Notes under the pieces: generated by a model
What the model saw: the letters and a program-made list of their open reading frames with translations, nothing else
Told to the model about the DNA's origin: nothing
The model's database searches: none
DNA from: Sialis fuliginosa
Taxonomy: Eukaryota; Arthropoda; Insecta; Megaloptera; Sialidae
Assembly (NCBI GenBank): GCA_961205875.1
Contig: OY540822.1
Location: forward strand, 11,162,501-11,226,500
Direction of reading: 5' to 3'
Length of the DNA: 64,000 bases
Shown: piece after piece, positions 1 through 10,640 of the stretch
How the letters are laid out: each line of letters begins with the position of its first letter
Numbering within the stretch: the first letter of the stretch is position 1
Position numbers and translations under genes: made by a program

Positions 1-375
1 GACACCTAGACAAGATTACTTATCGTGTTTATCTAGCTTAAGGCCCGTTGACGTATAAAATATCAAAAGTCTGCCTGGCATCGGTACACAACAACCCCGA
101 CCTACCACAGGAGAGGGTAATTTTGGGGCAGCGGGCCACGGGCGACGTTTTTTGCAATAATTCGCGCACTAAACAGGGCCCAACAACAAACACTGTCCGA
201 TAACGGGTCTTCCAAACCCTAAACTAACAGACAGGGTTCGTCGGCGAGCCGGAAATCATTAACTCGGATGAATCGCCCAACATAACGCACCCCCCAAATA
301 CCAAAATTCAATTCGTAAGTCACAAAACAGATTTCATTTCTTTCAACTTATCCGTTTGGTGGAATACGATACACT

Positions 376-409
376 TATAAATACACTCGCATTTATTCGT
401 TCGTCATTC
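376..409 (+). promoter_or_regulatory. Candidate Pol II core promoter, array copy 1
   Basis: A TATAAATA box at 376-383 is followed by TCATTC at 404-409, which resembles an arthropod initiator. Its A (406) lies 30 bp from the first T of the TATA box, the canonical spacing. It sits 53 bp upstream of the small ORF and is identical in the other two copies. Transcription is inferred, not shown. Confidence 0.5.
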
Positions 410-412
410 GCT

Positions 413-448
413 AGCGGTAGGACTCCTGCGGGAGCTCCTAGGACCGCT
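413..448 (+). other. GC-rich hairpin between promoter and small ORF
   Basis: Arms AGCGGTAGGACTCC and GGAGCTCCTAGGACCGCT pair around a TGCG loop with small bulges. If transcription starts near 406, the hairpin would form the first stem of the transcript. It recurs unchanged at 4134-4169 and 7856-7891. Confidence 0.6.
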
Positions 449-458
449 CAGGGTTGGG

Positions 459-659
459 ATGAAACGTTGGACCAGGTACAATACTAGACACACTTTGTAT
501 AAACCACGAACCATAGGTTCAATGTGGTTTAACGTAAAAAATAACCGACCTTTAGGGCGCTATCCCACCCTGATGTTTGAACTCGATTACTGCACAGCAA
601 CTCGCTCCACCAGCTCCAAAATCTGCACAGGAAACGCCACCATAACTTGCGCCAACTAA
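459..659 (+). CDS. Small basic ORF (66 aa) of the array unit, copy 1
   Basis: I do not recognise this protein. The ORF is short, rich in Arg, Lys, Thr and Ser with several Cys, and has no obvious signal peptide or membrane span. Support for it being real is positional: a well-spaced TATA/initiator and hairpin lie just upstream, and an AATAAA follows at 705-710, giving a predicted transcript of about 320 nt. It is open in all three copies. Against copy 2 it differs at eight bases, all within 497-634; four change the residue (Y to C, N to K, G to R, N to I) and four are silent. That ratio does not show purifying selection, so a non-coding RNA is equally possible. Confidence 0.3.
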   Translation: MKRWTRYNTRHTLYKPRTIGSMWFNVKNNRPLGRYPTLMFELDYCTATRSTSSKICTGNATITCAN

Positions 660-704
660 TTACAAAACAAATTATTAATTGTTTTTCTTGTACACATACC
701 ATAT

Positions 705-710
705 AATAAA
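705..710 (+). terminator. Candidate poly(A) signal of the array unit
   Basis: AATAAA lies 46 bp after the stop codon of the small ORF and recurs at 4426-4431 and 8148-8153. It completes a compact promoter-ORF-poly(A) arrangement. In AT-rich DNA the hexamer is common, so alone it is weak evidence. Confidence 0.35.
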
Positions 711-988
711 ATTACCTTTAAGTTTCGAGTTTGGGCGCAGCTGCTACACTGTATGTAGCTTCGTGTGCTGATATATGTTTAACAATCGCCATATTATCTA
801 CGTAAATACAAAATTAATTAATATAAAGCGTTTTAATTTTAAAATATAACAAGGTATATATTATACAAATTTTGGTTTTCAATAAAATGGTACAGAAATG
901 CATGTAGTGCAATTAGAAAAATAATTACATTAATATAATATTGCATTGTTGTTATATTTAAGAATATGTAAAATGGCGGTTTCAATAT

Positions 989-1034
989 CTTGTCCAAACA
1001 GGTATAAAAATTTTTTCATACCTTTTTGGACAAG
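989..1034. repeat. Imperfect hairpin inside the array unit
   Basis: CTTGTCCAAACAGGTAT (989-1005) and ATACCTTTTTGGACAAG (1018-1034) are inverted copies matching at 15 of 17 positions around a 12-base AT loop. It is kept in copies 2 and 3. It could be a small transposon remnant or RNA hairpin. Confidence 0.6.
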
Positions 1035-1591
1035 AATTCATTATTAGATGGTTGTTACATGATTTTCTATTTTCTTATGAAAAAAAAGCAAATATTATTT
1101 TTTTTACCTCTGAAAACTTTTAATTGTTGCTAAATAAACATTTGATTTAATTTTGTGCAGAGACATTGTCTCTTCTTTAAAAACACGTAAACTAATAATG
1201 GCGGGTTTTTATTTGACAATGGAAAAAAATTTCTTACCATAATTTCATCTTTTGTATTAAAAAAAATGAAATCACACTATTCCACTATTGTAAAAATAAT
1301 CTATTTTCTTTCCGAATTATTTTTTTACTACAGAAAACACTCTATTGTTGTTAATTTACTACGAAATTTAATTTTAAACGGTGATATTGTTACACTTTCG
1401 AATAAAATTTTAACAATGGTGGTCTGACCATAGACTACACACTACATAAGACGATCCAATAAGTTTATGTTTTATATTGTATCTATGCTGTTAGAAAAAG
1501 AAGGCTATATGTTTTGATAAAGGAGTCGTATTTAACCTATAAAAAAATTAGTTTACAAATAAAAGAAATTATTGTCAATTCGTTTTGAAGA

Positions 1592-2102
1592 ATGTCCTTT
1601 GACCCTTTAGCTAATGACGATGGAAGTCCCCGAAAACTATACAATAGTCAGTTATAAAACAAAAATCAAATGTAAGTCAGTGTCAAATTAATGAAATCAT
1701 TGCTTTAATGACGAAAAAACTAGATGTATTAGTGCCTGAATAATAATTTATAATTTCCTACAATATTAAGTCAGTAAATCCTTGGTCAAGTAGTTTCATT
1801 CAAATTTTTTTTAATTTAGATCCGAGGCGTCGTGATGTGCCGCTAAAGAAAATGGTTGATCGTGAAAGAGAGGAAACCTATATCGTCTATGCGTGATCTT
1901 ATAAAGTCTTGACTTCAATATTTATTGTCAAGTAGACTTTGTTTGGCTTTACGTATTCAATGTGATGTAATAAATTGTAGTTGTCTAGTACGACAGAGAT
2001 AACAAGAATCTCTAACATAAAAGATATACAATATTTACCCCTTGATAATATTAGCGCAGAAGGGCAAACCCACCGATGTGGTCTACAAGGAGGTGCTAAA
2101 CG
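1592..2102 (+). other. Exon-like segments in the array unit (possible gene fragment)
   Basis: Three short stretches read like coding exons with splice-like borders. A, 1592-1646, starts ATG TCC TTT GAC and ends before GTCAGT. B, 1820-1884, follows a pyrimidine-rich run ending ATTTAG and encodes an Arg/Lys/Glu-rich peptide. C, 2060-2102, follows GCGCAG and ends at a good donor, GTGAGG. Frames are compatible if B uses the GT at 1885. The segments are unchanged in copy 2. In partial copy 3, A stays open but B is degenerate. I do not recognise the protein. This may be a captured gene fragment or chance. Confidence 0.25.
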
Positions 2103-3476
2103 GTGAGGACTTTTATTTTTTTAATTGTGACTGGTCTCTCCCACTACCCGTCTGTCAGTTGATACGTTCTGTTAGAACTCGAGAGCTGCTAATACGATTT
2201 TTGTCTTCATAGAGTCTTCAAGTTACAACAGTATAACAAACATAAAAAATCTTACGCTGCAAGGTCGTTAGCATGTAATCACGTTATATGTAGCTTGTAA
2301 AAGATTTTAATTTTGTATGCATCAGTTTTAACAAACTTTAAATAGAAAAAATAATAATAATTCACGGCAAACCAACAACATTACAGGAACTCGAATCCTG
2401 CTGTAAATGTAATTAATTGTATTTTCATTATTTCCAAAAATAAATGTAGGTCTGGTTATTAAAAAATTATAAAAAGAAAACTTTGATATTTAGTCGTGTT
2501 TAAAATAGTTGTCTAATTCTGCTGGAAAACAGGATCTGAAACATATAAAGAATTAATTGTTAAGCCGGTATATCTCGGCTTTATGTATTCAAAATGATGT
2601 GAATAATTAAAAAAAAGTTGAACCCATGACACTTGGGATAGAAAAAAGTGGTTAGTTTTATCTGAGAAATTATCAAATATTAAAACATTAACAATATGAA
2701 TTACCAACATTTAACTGGCTTGCCATTCTGTAAAATATTAATATCCGCTTATAAAATATATTTTTTTTTTATAATTTGTATTGTTTTTATCTTCTGCATT
2801 CGTTTCATTTTTTTTTATTTATATTATTTACAACTTCTTCGTTTTTTTTTTATATCTATAAAATTTATATTTTTTTACACTTACTGAAAAACACATAAAA
2901 TATAAATACATGCTCTCTCTCTAGAATTGACGCGAAACTTAAAATATATTTTGACAAAAGAAAACTAAGCGATCATAGATTACTGAATTTCCTTTTCTAT
3001 TTAATAAATTGTACACATAAAATAATATATACATATATATAAAGAGGGGGGAAACCTAACAGAATCTGAAAAATAAAAAAAGTATTAAAACTTATAAACT
3101 AAATAAGTACTCATCTCTGACATACATCAACACCGGCTGAAGAGAGAGCAACTTCGCAATAAGTGTGTTTTTCTGTACCTGTTCTGGAAAATGTAACCCC
3201 AAAGGTAACGCGATATTTTCATTAATAAAATCAAAAATTATTTAACTGAATGTTAATGTAAATTTAAAGTGATAATTATTTGAAAATGTATAGAAACAAA
3301 ACCCTTTTAGTTTAAAAAAAAATTAATAAAATATTAAGACAATAATCAAAATAACAATTAGTTATAAATCCCTCGATGCCGCCGTGTCTGGAAAACGACA
3401 CAGCAGTCCTTCCTTAAAGGAACCTAGAAACCTGAAATATAAAGATACATATATTGTGTTGTGTAGGGTGGATGTG

Positions 3477-3565
3477 ACGTCTAACAGCCTCTGTGCAATG
3501 GTAGTTAGACGTGGTGTGGGAGTGTGACGCCTAACAGCCCCCCTGCATGTTGTTAGGCGTGACAC
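3477..3565. repeat. Two related hairpins side by side
   Basis: ACGTCTAAC (3477-3485) pairs with GTTAGACGT (3504-3512). GTGACGCCTAACA (3524-3536) pairs with TGTTAGGCGTGAC (3551-3563) with one mismatch. The two stems share the TGACGYCTAACAGC core, so one probably arose by duplicating the other. The pair recurs in copy 2 (about 7199-7287). It lies about 620 bp upstream of the TATA box of the next unit. Confidence 0.6.
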
Positions 3566-4096
3566 ACATTGTCAATGTAACCTACTGGTGCTGCCGAGAC
3601 GCTCAAAGCAGACATCGCCTAAGACCTTCTCCGGCTAAAATAAGCAGATAACTGTCTTTTCGCTAGTACCTTCCGGCAATACAATCACTCTATATCATAT
3701 TTTAGTGAAATATCGCTTAAGGACACCTAGACAAGATTACTTATCGTGTTTATCTAGCTTAAGGCCCGTTGACGTATAAAATATCAAAAGTCTGCCTGGC
3801 ATCGGTACACAACAACCCCGACCTACCACAGGAGAGGGTAATTTTGGGGCAGCGGGCCACGGGCGACGTTTTTTGCAATAATTCGCGCACTAAACAGGGC
3901 CCAACAACAAACACTGTCCGATAACGGGTCTTCCAAACCCTAAACTAACAGACAGGGTTCGTCGGCGAGCCGGAAATCATTAACTCGGATGAATCGCCCA
4001 ACATAACGCACCCCCCAAATACCAAAATTCAATTCGTAAGTCACAAAACAGATTTCATTTCTTTCAACTTATCCGTTTGGTGGAATACGATACACT

Positions 4097-4130
4097 TATA
4101 AATACACTCGCATTTATTCGTTCGTCATTC
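4097..4130 (+). promoter_or_regulatory. Candidate Pol II core promoter, array copy 2
   Basis: This is the same TATAAATA box (4097-4104) and TCATTC initiator arrangement as copy 1. The whole 458 bp from the unit start to the ATG is identical between copies 1 and 2. Confidence 0.5.
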
Positions 4131-4179
4131 GCTAGCGGTAGGACTCCTGCGGGAGCTCCTAGGACCGCTCAGGGTTGGG

Positions 4180-4380
4180 ATGAAACGTTGGACCAGGTAC
4201 AATACTAGACACACTTTATGTAAACCACGAACAATAGGTTCAATGTGGTTTAAAGTAAAAAATAACCGACCTTTAGGGCGCTATCCCACCCTGATGTTCG
4301 AACTCGATTACTGCACAGCAACTCGCTCCACCAGTTCCAAAATCTGCACAAGAATCGCCACCATAACTTGCGCCAACTAA
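4180..4380 (+). CDS. Small basic ORF (66 aa), array copy 2
   Basis: This is the copy-2 version of the ORF at 459-659, with the same start, length and stop. It has Cys, Lys, Arg and Ile where copy 1 has Tyr, Asn, Gly and Asn. It differs from copy 3 by one residue (Pro to His). Function is not recognised and coding status is unproven. Confidence 0.3.
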   Translation: MKRWTRYNTRHTLCKPRTIGSMWFKVKNNRPLGRYPTLMFELDYCTATRSTSSKICTRIATITCAN

Positions 4381-7300
4381 TTACAAAACAAATTATTAAT
4401 TGTTTTTCTTGTACACATATCATATAATAAAATTACCTTTAAGTTTCGAGTTTGGGCGCAGCTGCTACACTGTATGTAGCTTCGTGTGCTGATATATGTT
4501 TAACAATCGCCATATTATCTACGTAAATACAAAATTAATTAATATAAAGCGTTTTAATTTTAAAATATAACAAGGTATATATTATACAAATTTTGGTTTT
4601 CAATAAAATGGTACAGAAATGCATGTAGTGCAATTAGAAAAATAATTACATTAATATAATATTGCATTGTTGTTATATTTAAGAATATGTAAAATGGCGG
4701 TTTCAATATCTTGTCCAAACAGGTATAAAATTTTTTTCATACCTTTTTGGACAAGAATTCATTATTAGATGGTTGTTACATGATTTTCTATTTTCTTATG
4801 AAAAAAAAAGCAAATATTATTTTTTTTACCTCTGAAAACTTTTAATTGTTGCTAAATAAACATTTGATTTAATTTTGTGCAGAGACATTGTCTCTTCTTT
4901 AAAAACACGTAAACTAATAATGGCGGGTTTTTATTTGACAATGGAAAAAAATTTCTTACCATAATTTCATCTTTTGTATTAAAAAAAATGAAATCACACT
5001 ATTCCACTATTGTAAAAATAATCTATTTTCTTTCCGAATTATTTTTTTACTACAGAAAACACTCTATTGTTGTTAATTTACTACGAAATTTAATTTTAAA
5101 CGGTGATATTGTTACACTTTCGAATAAAATTTTAACAATGGTGGTCTGACCATAGACTACACACTACATAAGACGATCCAATAAGTTTATGTTTTATATT
5201 GTATCTATGCTGTTAGAAAAAGAAGGCTATATGTTTTGATAAAGGAGTCGTATTTAACCTATAAAAAAATTAGTTTACAAATAAAAGAAATTATTGTCAA
5301 TTCGTTTTGAAGAATGTCCTTTGACCCTTTAGCTAATGACGATGGAAGTCCCCGAAAACTATACAATAGTCAGTTATAAAACAAAAATCAAATGTAAGTC
5401 AGTGTCAAATTAATGAAATCATTGCTTTAATGACGAAAAAACTAGATGTATTAGTGCCTGAATAATAATTTATAATTTCCTACAATATTAAGTCAGTAAA
5501 TCCTTGGTCAAGTAGTTTCATTAAAATTTTTTTTAATTTAGATCCGAGGCGTCGTGATGTGCCGCTAAAGAAAATGGTTGATCGTGAAAGAGAGGAAACC
5601 TATATCGTCTATGCGTGATCTTATAAAGTCTTGACTTCAATATTTATTGTCAAGTAGACTTTGTTTGGCTTTACGTATTCAATGTGATGTAACAAATTGT
5701 AGTTGTCTAGTACGACAGAGATAACAAGAATCTCTAACATAAAAGATATACAATATTTACCCCTTGATAATATTAGCGCAGAAGGGCAAACCCACCGATG
5801 TGGTCTACAAGGAGGTGCTAAACGGTGAGGACTTTTATTTTTTTAATTGTGACTGGTCTCTCCCACTACCCGTCTGTCAGTTGATACGTTCTGTTAGAAC
5901 TCGAGAGCTGCTAATACGATTTTTGTCTTCATAGAGTCTTCAAGTTACAACAGTATAACAAACATAAAAAATCTTACGCTGCAAGGTCGTTAGCATGTAA
6001 TCACGTTATATGTAGCTTGTAAAAGATTTTAATTTTGTATGCATCAGTTTTAACAAACTTTAAATAGAAAAAATAATAATAATTCACGGCAAACCAACTA
6101 CATTACAGGAACTCGAATCCTGCTGTAAATGTAATTAATCGTATTTTCATTATTTCCAAAAATAAATGTAGGTCTGGTTATTAAAAAATTATAAAAAGAA
6201 AACTTTGATATTTAGTCGTGTTTAAAATAGTTGTCTAATTCTGCTGGAAAACAGGATCTGAAACATTTAAAGAATTAATTGTTAAGCCGGTATATCTCGG
6301 CTTTATGTATTCAAAATGATGTGAATAATTAAAAAAAAGTTGAACCCATGACACTTGGGATAGAAAAAAGTGGTTAGTTTTATCTGAGAAATTATCAAAT
6401 ATTAAAACATTAACAATATGAATTACCAACATTTAACTGGCTTGCCATTCTGTAAAATATTAATATCCGCTTATAAAATATATTTTTTTTTTATAATTTG
6501 TATTGTTTTTATCTTCTGCATTCGTTTCATTTTTTTTTATTTATATTATTTACAACTTCTTCGTTTTTTTTTTATATCTATAAAATTTATATTTTTTTAC
6601 ACTTACTGAAAAACACATAAAATATAAATACATGCTCTCTCTCTAGAATTGACGCGAAACTTAAAATATATTTTGACAAAAGAAAACTAAGCGATCATAG
6701 ATTACTGAATTTCCTTTTCTATTTAATAAATTGTACACATAAAATAATATATACATATATATAAAGAGGGGGGAAACCTAACAGAATCTGAAAAATAAAA
6801 AAAGTATTAAAACTTATAAACTAAATAAGTACTCATCTCTGACATACATCAACACCGGCTAAAGAGAGAGCAACTTCGCAATAAGTGTGTTTTTCTGTAC
6901 CTGTTCTGGAAAATGTAACCCCAAAGGTAACGCGATATTTTCATTAATAAAATCAAAAATTATTTAACTGAATGTTAATGTAAATTTAAAGTGATAATTA
7001 TTTGAAAATGTATAGAAACAAAACCCTTTTAGTTTAAAAAAAAATTAATAAAATATTAAGACAATAATCAAAATAACAATTAGTTATAAATCCCTCGATG
7101 CCGCCGTGTCTGGAAAACGACACAGCAGTCCTTCCTTAAAGGAACCTAGAAACCTGAAATATAAAGATACATATATTGTGTTGTGTAGGGTGGATGTGAC
7201 GTCTAACAGCCTCTGTGCAATGGTAGTTAGACGTGGCGTGGGAGTGTGACGCCTAACAGCCCCCCTGCATGTTGTTAGGCGTGACACACATTGTCAATGT

Positions 7301-7818
7301 AACCTACTGGTGCTGCCGAGACGCTCAAAGCAGACATCGCCTAAGACCTTCTCCGGCTAAAATAAGCAGATAACTGTCTTTTCGCTAGTACCTTCCGGCA
7401 ATACAATCACTCTATATCATATTTTAGTGAAATATCGCTTAAGGACACCTAGACAAGATTACTTATCGTGTTTATCTAGCTTAAGGCCCGTTGACGTATA
7501 AAATATCAAAAGTCTGCCTGGCATCGGTACACAACAACCCCGACCTACCACAGGAGAGGGTAATTTTGGGGCAGCGGGCCACGGGCGACGTTTTTTGCAA
7601 TAATTCGCGCACTAAACAGGGCCCAACAACAAACACTGTCCGATAACGGGTCTTCCAAACCCTAAACTAACAGACAGGGTTCGTCGGCGAGCCGGAAATC
7701 ATTAACTCGGATGAATCGCCCAACATAACGCATCCCCCAAATACCAAAATTCAATTCGTAAGTCACAAAACAGATTTCATTTCTTTCAACTTATCCGTTT
7801 GGTGGAATACGATACACT

Positions 7819-7852
7819 TATAAATACACTCGCATTTATTCGTTCGTCATTC
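7819..7852 (+). promoter_or_regulatory. Candidate Pol II core promoter, array copy 3
   Basis: The third copy keeps the TATAAATA box (7819-7826) and initiator. Nearby differences are one C to T about 85 bp upstream and one G to A two bases before the ATG of the small ORF. Confidence 0.5.
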
Positions 7853-7901
7853 GCTAGCGGTAGGACTCCTGCGGGAGCTCCTAGGACCGCTCAGGGTTGA
7901 G

Positions 7902-8102
7902 ATGAAACGTTGGACCAGGTACAATACTAGACACACTTTATGTAAACCACGAACAATAGGTTCAATGTGGTTTAAAGTAAAAAATAACCGACCTTTAGGG
8001 CGCTATCACACCCTGATGTTCGAACTCGATTACTGCACAGCAACTCGCTCCACCAGTTCCAAAATCTGCACAAGAATCGCCACCATAACTTGCGCCAACT
8101 AA
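7902..8102 (+). CDS. Small basic ORF (66 aa), array copy 3
   Basis: This is the copy-3 version of the ORF at 459-659. It is open and full length, and has His where copy 2 has Pro. The poly(A) signal follows at 8148-8153. Function is not recognised. Confidence 0.3.
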   Translation: MKRWTRYNTRHTLCKPRTIGSMWFKVKNNRPLGRYHTLMFELDYCTATRSTSSKICTRIATITCAN

Positions 8103-8976
8103 TTACAAAACAAATTATTAATTGTTTTTCTTGTACACATACCATATAATAAAATTACCTTTAAGTTTCGAGTTTGGGCGCAGCTGCTACACTGTATGTA
8201 GCTTCGTGTGCTGATATATGTTTAACAATCGCCATATTATCTACGTAAATACAAAATTAATTAATATAAAGCGTTTTAATTTTAAAATATAACAAGGTAT
8301 ATATTATACAAATTTTGGTTTTCAATAAAATGGTACAGAAATGCATGTAGTGCAATTAGAAAAATAATTACATTAATATAATATTGCATTGTTGTTATAT
8401 TTAAGAATATGTAAAATGGCGGTTTCAATATCTTGTCCAAACAGGTATAAAATTTTTTTCATACCTTTTTGGACAAGAATTCATTATTAGATGGTTGTTA
8501 CATGATTTTCTATTTTCTTATGAAAAAAAAAGCAAATATTATTTTTTTTACCTCTGAAAACTTTTAATTGTTGCTAAATAAACATTTGATTTAATTTTGT
8601 GCAGAGACATTGTCTCTTCTTTAAAAACACGTAAACTAATAATGGCGGGTTTTTATTTGACAATGGAAAAAAATTTCTTACCATAATTTCATCTTTTGTA
8701 TTAAAAAAAATGAAATCACACTATTCCACTATTGTAAAAATAATCTATTTTCTTTCCGAATTATTTTTTTACTACAGAAAACACTCTATTGTTGTTAATT
8801 TACTACGAAATTTAATTTTAAACGGTGATATTGTTACACTTTCGAATAAAATTTTAACAATGGTGGTCTGACCATAGACTACACACTACATAAGACGATC
8901 CAATAAGTTTATGTTTTATATTGTATCTATGCTGTTAGAAAAAGAAGGCTATATGTTTTGATAAAGGAGTCGTATT

Positions 8977-9430
8977 TAATCTGTAAAAAAATGATTTTAC
9001 AAATACAAGAAATTATTGGCAAATATTTTTGAAGAATGTCCTTTAACCCTTTAGCTAATGACGATGGAAGTCCCCGAAAACTATACAATAGTCAGTTATA
9101 AAACAAAAATCAAATTTAAGACAGTGTCAAATTAATGAAATCATTATTGCTTTAATGACGAAAAAACTAGATGTATTAGTGCCTGAATAAATAATTTATA
9201 ATTTCCTACAATATTAAGTCAGTAAATCCTTGGTCAAGTAGTTTCATTCAAATGTTTTTTATTTCAGATTCGAGGCCTTGTGACGTGCTGCCATAGAAAA
9301 CGATTTTACGAAATCATGAAATTTTTGTCAATAATTTTTGAAGAAAGTCCTTTAAACCTTTAGCTAATGACAATGGAAATCCCTGAAAACTATACAGTTG
9401 TACATAATAAAACAAAAAATCAAATGTAAT
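8977..9430. repeat. Decayed right edge of the array with a nested ~306 bp duplication
   Basis: From about 8977 similarity to the unit drops with many substitutions and small insertions, and ends near 9270. A second, more degraded copy of the exon-A neighbourhood appears about 306 bp downstream: 8994-9120 resembles 9300-9425. This older local duplication suggests the array grew from an ancestral single-copy region here. Confidence 0.7.
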
Positions 9431-9797
9431 GTAATCTTATTAGTTTACTGGAACATCTGGTTTCAATACTACATTATAATATACAATTATAATCTCTTGT
9501 TTAGTCAGAAAATTATAAATTGTCGTTTAAGTAAAGTATAATTTAGAGCATGTAATGTGTATACTAGAACGATGTTAATATTGAAATTGTTTTTGAGTAC
9601 ACATTTTGCATTCAATTTAAGCCATTTTAAATTATAACGGGATCTAAAGTAAAAGTCATAATCAAATTATTTATTCATTATCTCAGCGTTTTTGATAAAC
9701 TCTATATAAACAAAATGATTTGAAATTTTAAAATGTAAAGCGATTATATAGCGTACATTTTAAAAACATTCTCGAGGGTTTTGCGGTGATCTTGATA

Positions 9798-9834
9798 TGG
9801 ATCTTGGCTTCTTACACCCAGAAGCCAAGATCCA
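9798..9834. repeat. Perfect 15-bp hairpin
   Basis: TGGATCTTGGCTTCT (9798-9812) is followed by a 7-base spacer and its exact reverse complement (9820-9834). It stands alone in AT-rich DNA. It may be a tiny foldback element or a small-RNA hairpin; there is no direct evidence for either. Confidence 0.75.
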
Positions 9835-10419
9835 GTAGATTTGTATAATTTTATATGTAATGGTTTATTGTTTAAAGCAGATAGCTTTATTTTCTGTTAG
9901 TAAATGTATTAAAATAGATTATTATTTAATATATTACATTATATTTAGGTACATAAGAATTATTCAGTCATTAAATAAATAATTAAGTAACAAGTATTTA
10001 TACAAAATACAACAATTGATGATGTGATATATAGTTTAATGAGACACATAAATAAATGAATTACTTACAAAATAAGAAACACTTAACCGAGGGCCCCATT
10101 TGAATTCCATCCATACCAGCTCTACATGTAGGTATAATTAGGTCAAGTGATTCCATGTTAATTAAATGTGTTTAAACTTGTTCTAATTTGCAAAGTTATG
10201 TAAGTCTCTAAAACACATGTTTTATTTTTATTTTCGAATTATGTAAAAGAAATATAGCCATCCTTGTCTTTATTTTATAATCAATGGTTATCTTTTTAAA
10301 TATGTATATAATTTTTATTAATTTATGTAAATTAAAACTTAGACAATGTTTCTTTACTAATAGTAGTGGCCAGATTGTTGATAAAATCAAACTCGGCTTG
10401 AATTTAAATGTAGAGTCAC

Positions 10420-10640
10420 ATGCAGAAGTCATCGTCCAGTTTTCATTCAAATTCATTTATCTCAAACTTGGCTTCTCCTATTTGATAATTATAATATTTA
10501 AATCATTTCTCCATGTACCAAGCAAAGACAGATATTTTGAAACTCATTTGCTAGATAAAGAAGTACTTTTCGTTTATAGTACTCATATATATTTGTGCGA
10601 TTAAATTAGTATGTAAATTGTATAAATATATTTAGTGGTA
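10420..10640 (+). repeat. Dispersed repeat, partner at 62880-63120 in opposite orientation
   Basis: The reverse complement of 62880-63120 matches this stretch closely, for example GCTAGATAAAGAAGTACT and CGTCCAGTTTTCATT. The copies differ by small indels. No terminal inverted repeats or target-site duplications were recognised, so its class is unknown. The ORFs across it are not protein-like. Confidence 0.8.

Larger units (their letters stand above)
1..8976. repeat. Tandem array of a ~3.72 kb unit (about 2.4 copies)
   Basis: The opening sequence recurs at 3722 and again at 7444, so the periods are 3721 and 3722 bp. Copy 1 is 1-3721, copy 2 is 3722-7443 and copy 3 is partial, 7444 to about 8976, where it diverges. 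Outside one patch, copies 1 and 2 differ at roughly a dozen places, mostly single bases and homopolymer lengths. The array runs off the left edge, so the total copy number is unknown. Each unit has a GC-richer block (about the last 360 bp plus the first 660 bp of the next unit) and an AT-rich remainder. No rRNA, 5S, snRNA or histone sequence was recognised. High identity implies recent amplification or homogenisation. Confidence 0.97.

Noticed and set aside
2375-2415. tRNA-like hairpin around GGAACTCGAATCCTGC
   Set aside because: Only a T-arm-like word is present; no cloverleaf could be drawn.
2513-2887. ORFs on both strands in the AT-rich part of the array unit
   Set aside because: Low-complexity Phe/Ile/Tyr-rich translations of T-runs; no coding signature.
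3362-3565. 67-codon minus-strand ORF repeated in the array
   Set aside because: It overlaps the paired hairpins, has no promoter or splice context on that strand, and its openness follows from the inverted repeats.
1-8976. Ribosomal, 5S, snRNA or histone gene cluster
   Set aside because: A tandem multicopy unit suggests these, but none of their conserved sequences could be recognised.
1-8976. LTR retrotransposon or integrated viral genome
   Set aside because: No long gag/pol or replication ORF and no recognisable terminal repeats in 3.7 kb.
10284-10604. 106-codon ORF near 10.4 kb
   Set aside because: It lies in a dispersed repeat whose inverted partner at 62.9 kb has frame-breaking indels; composition is not protein-like.
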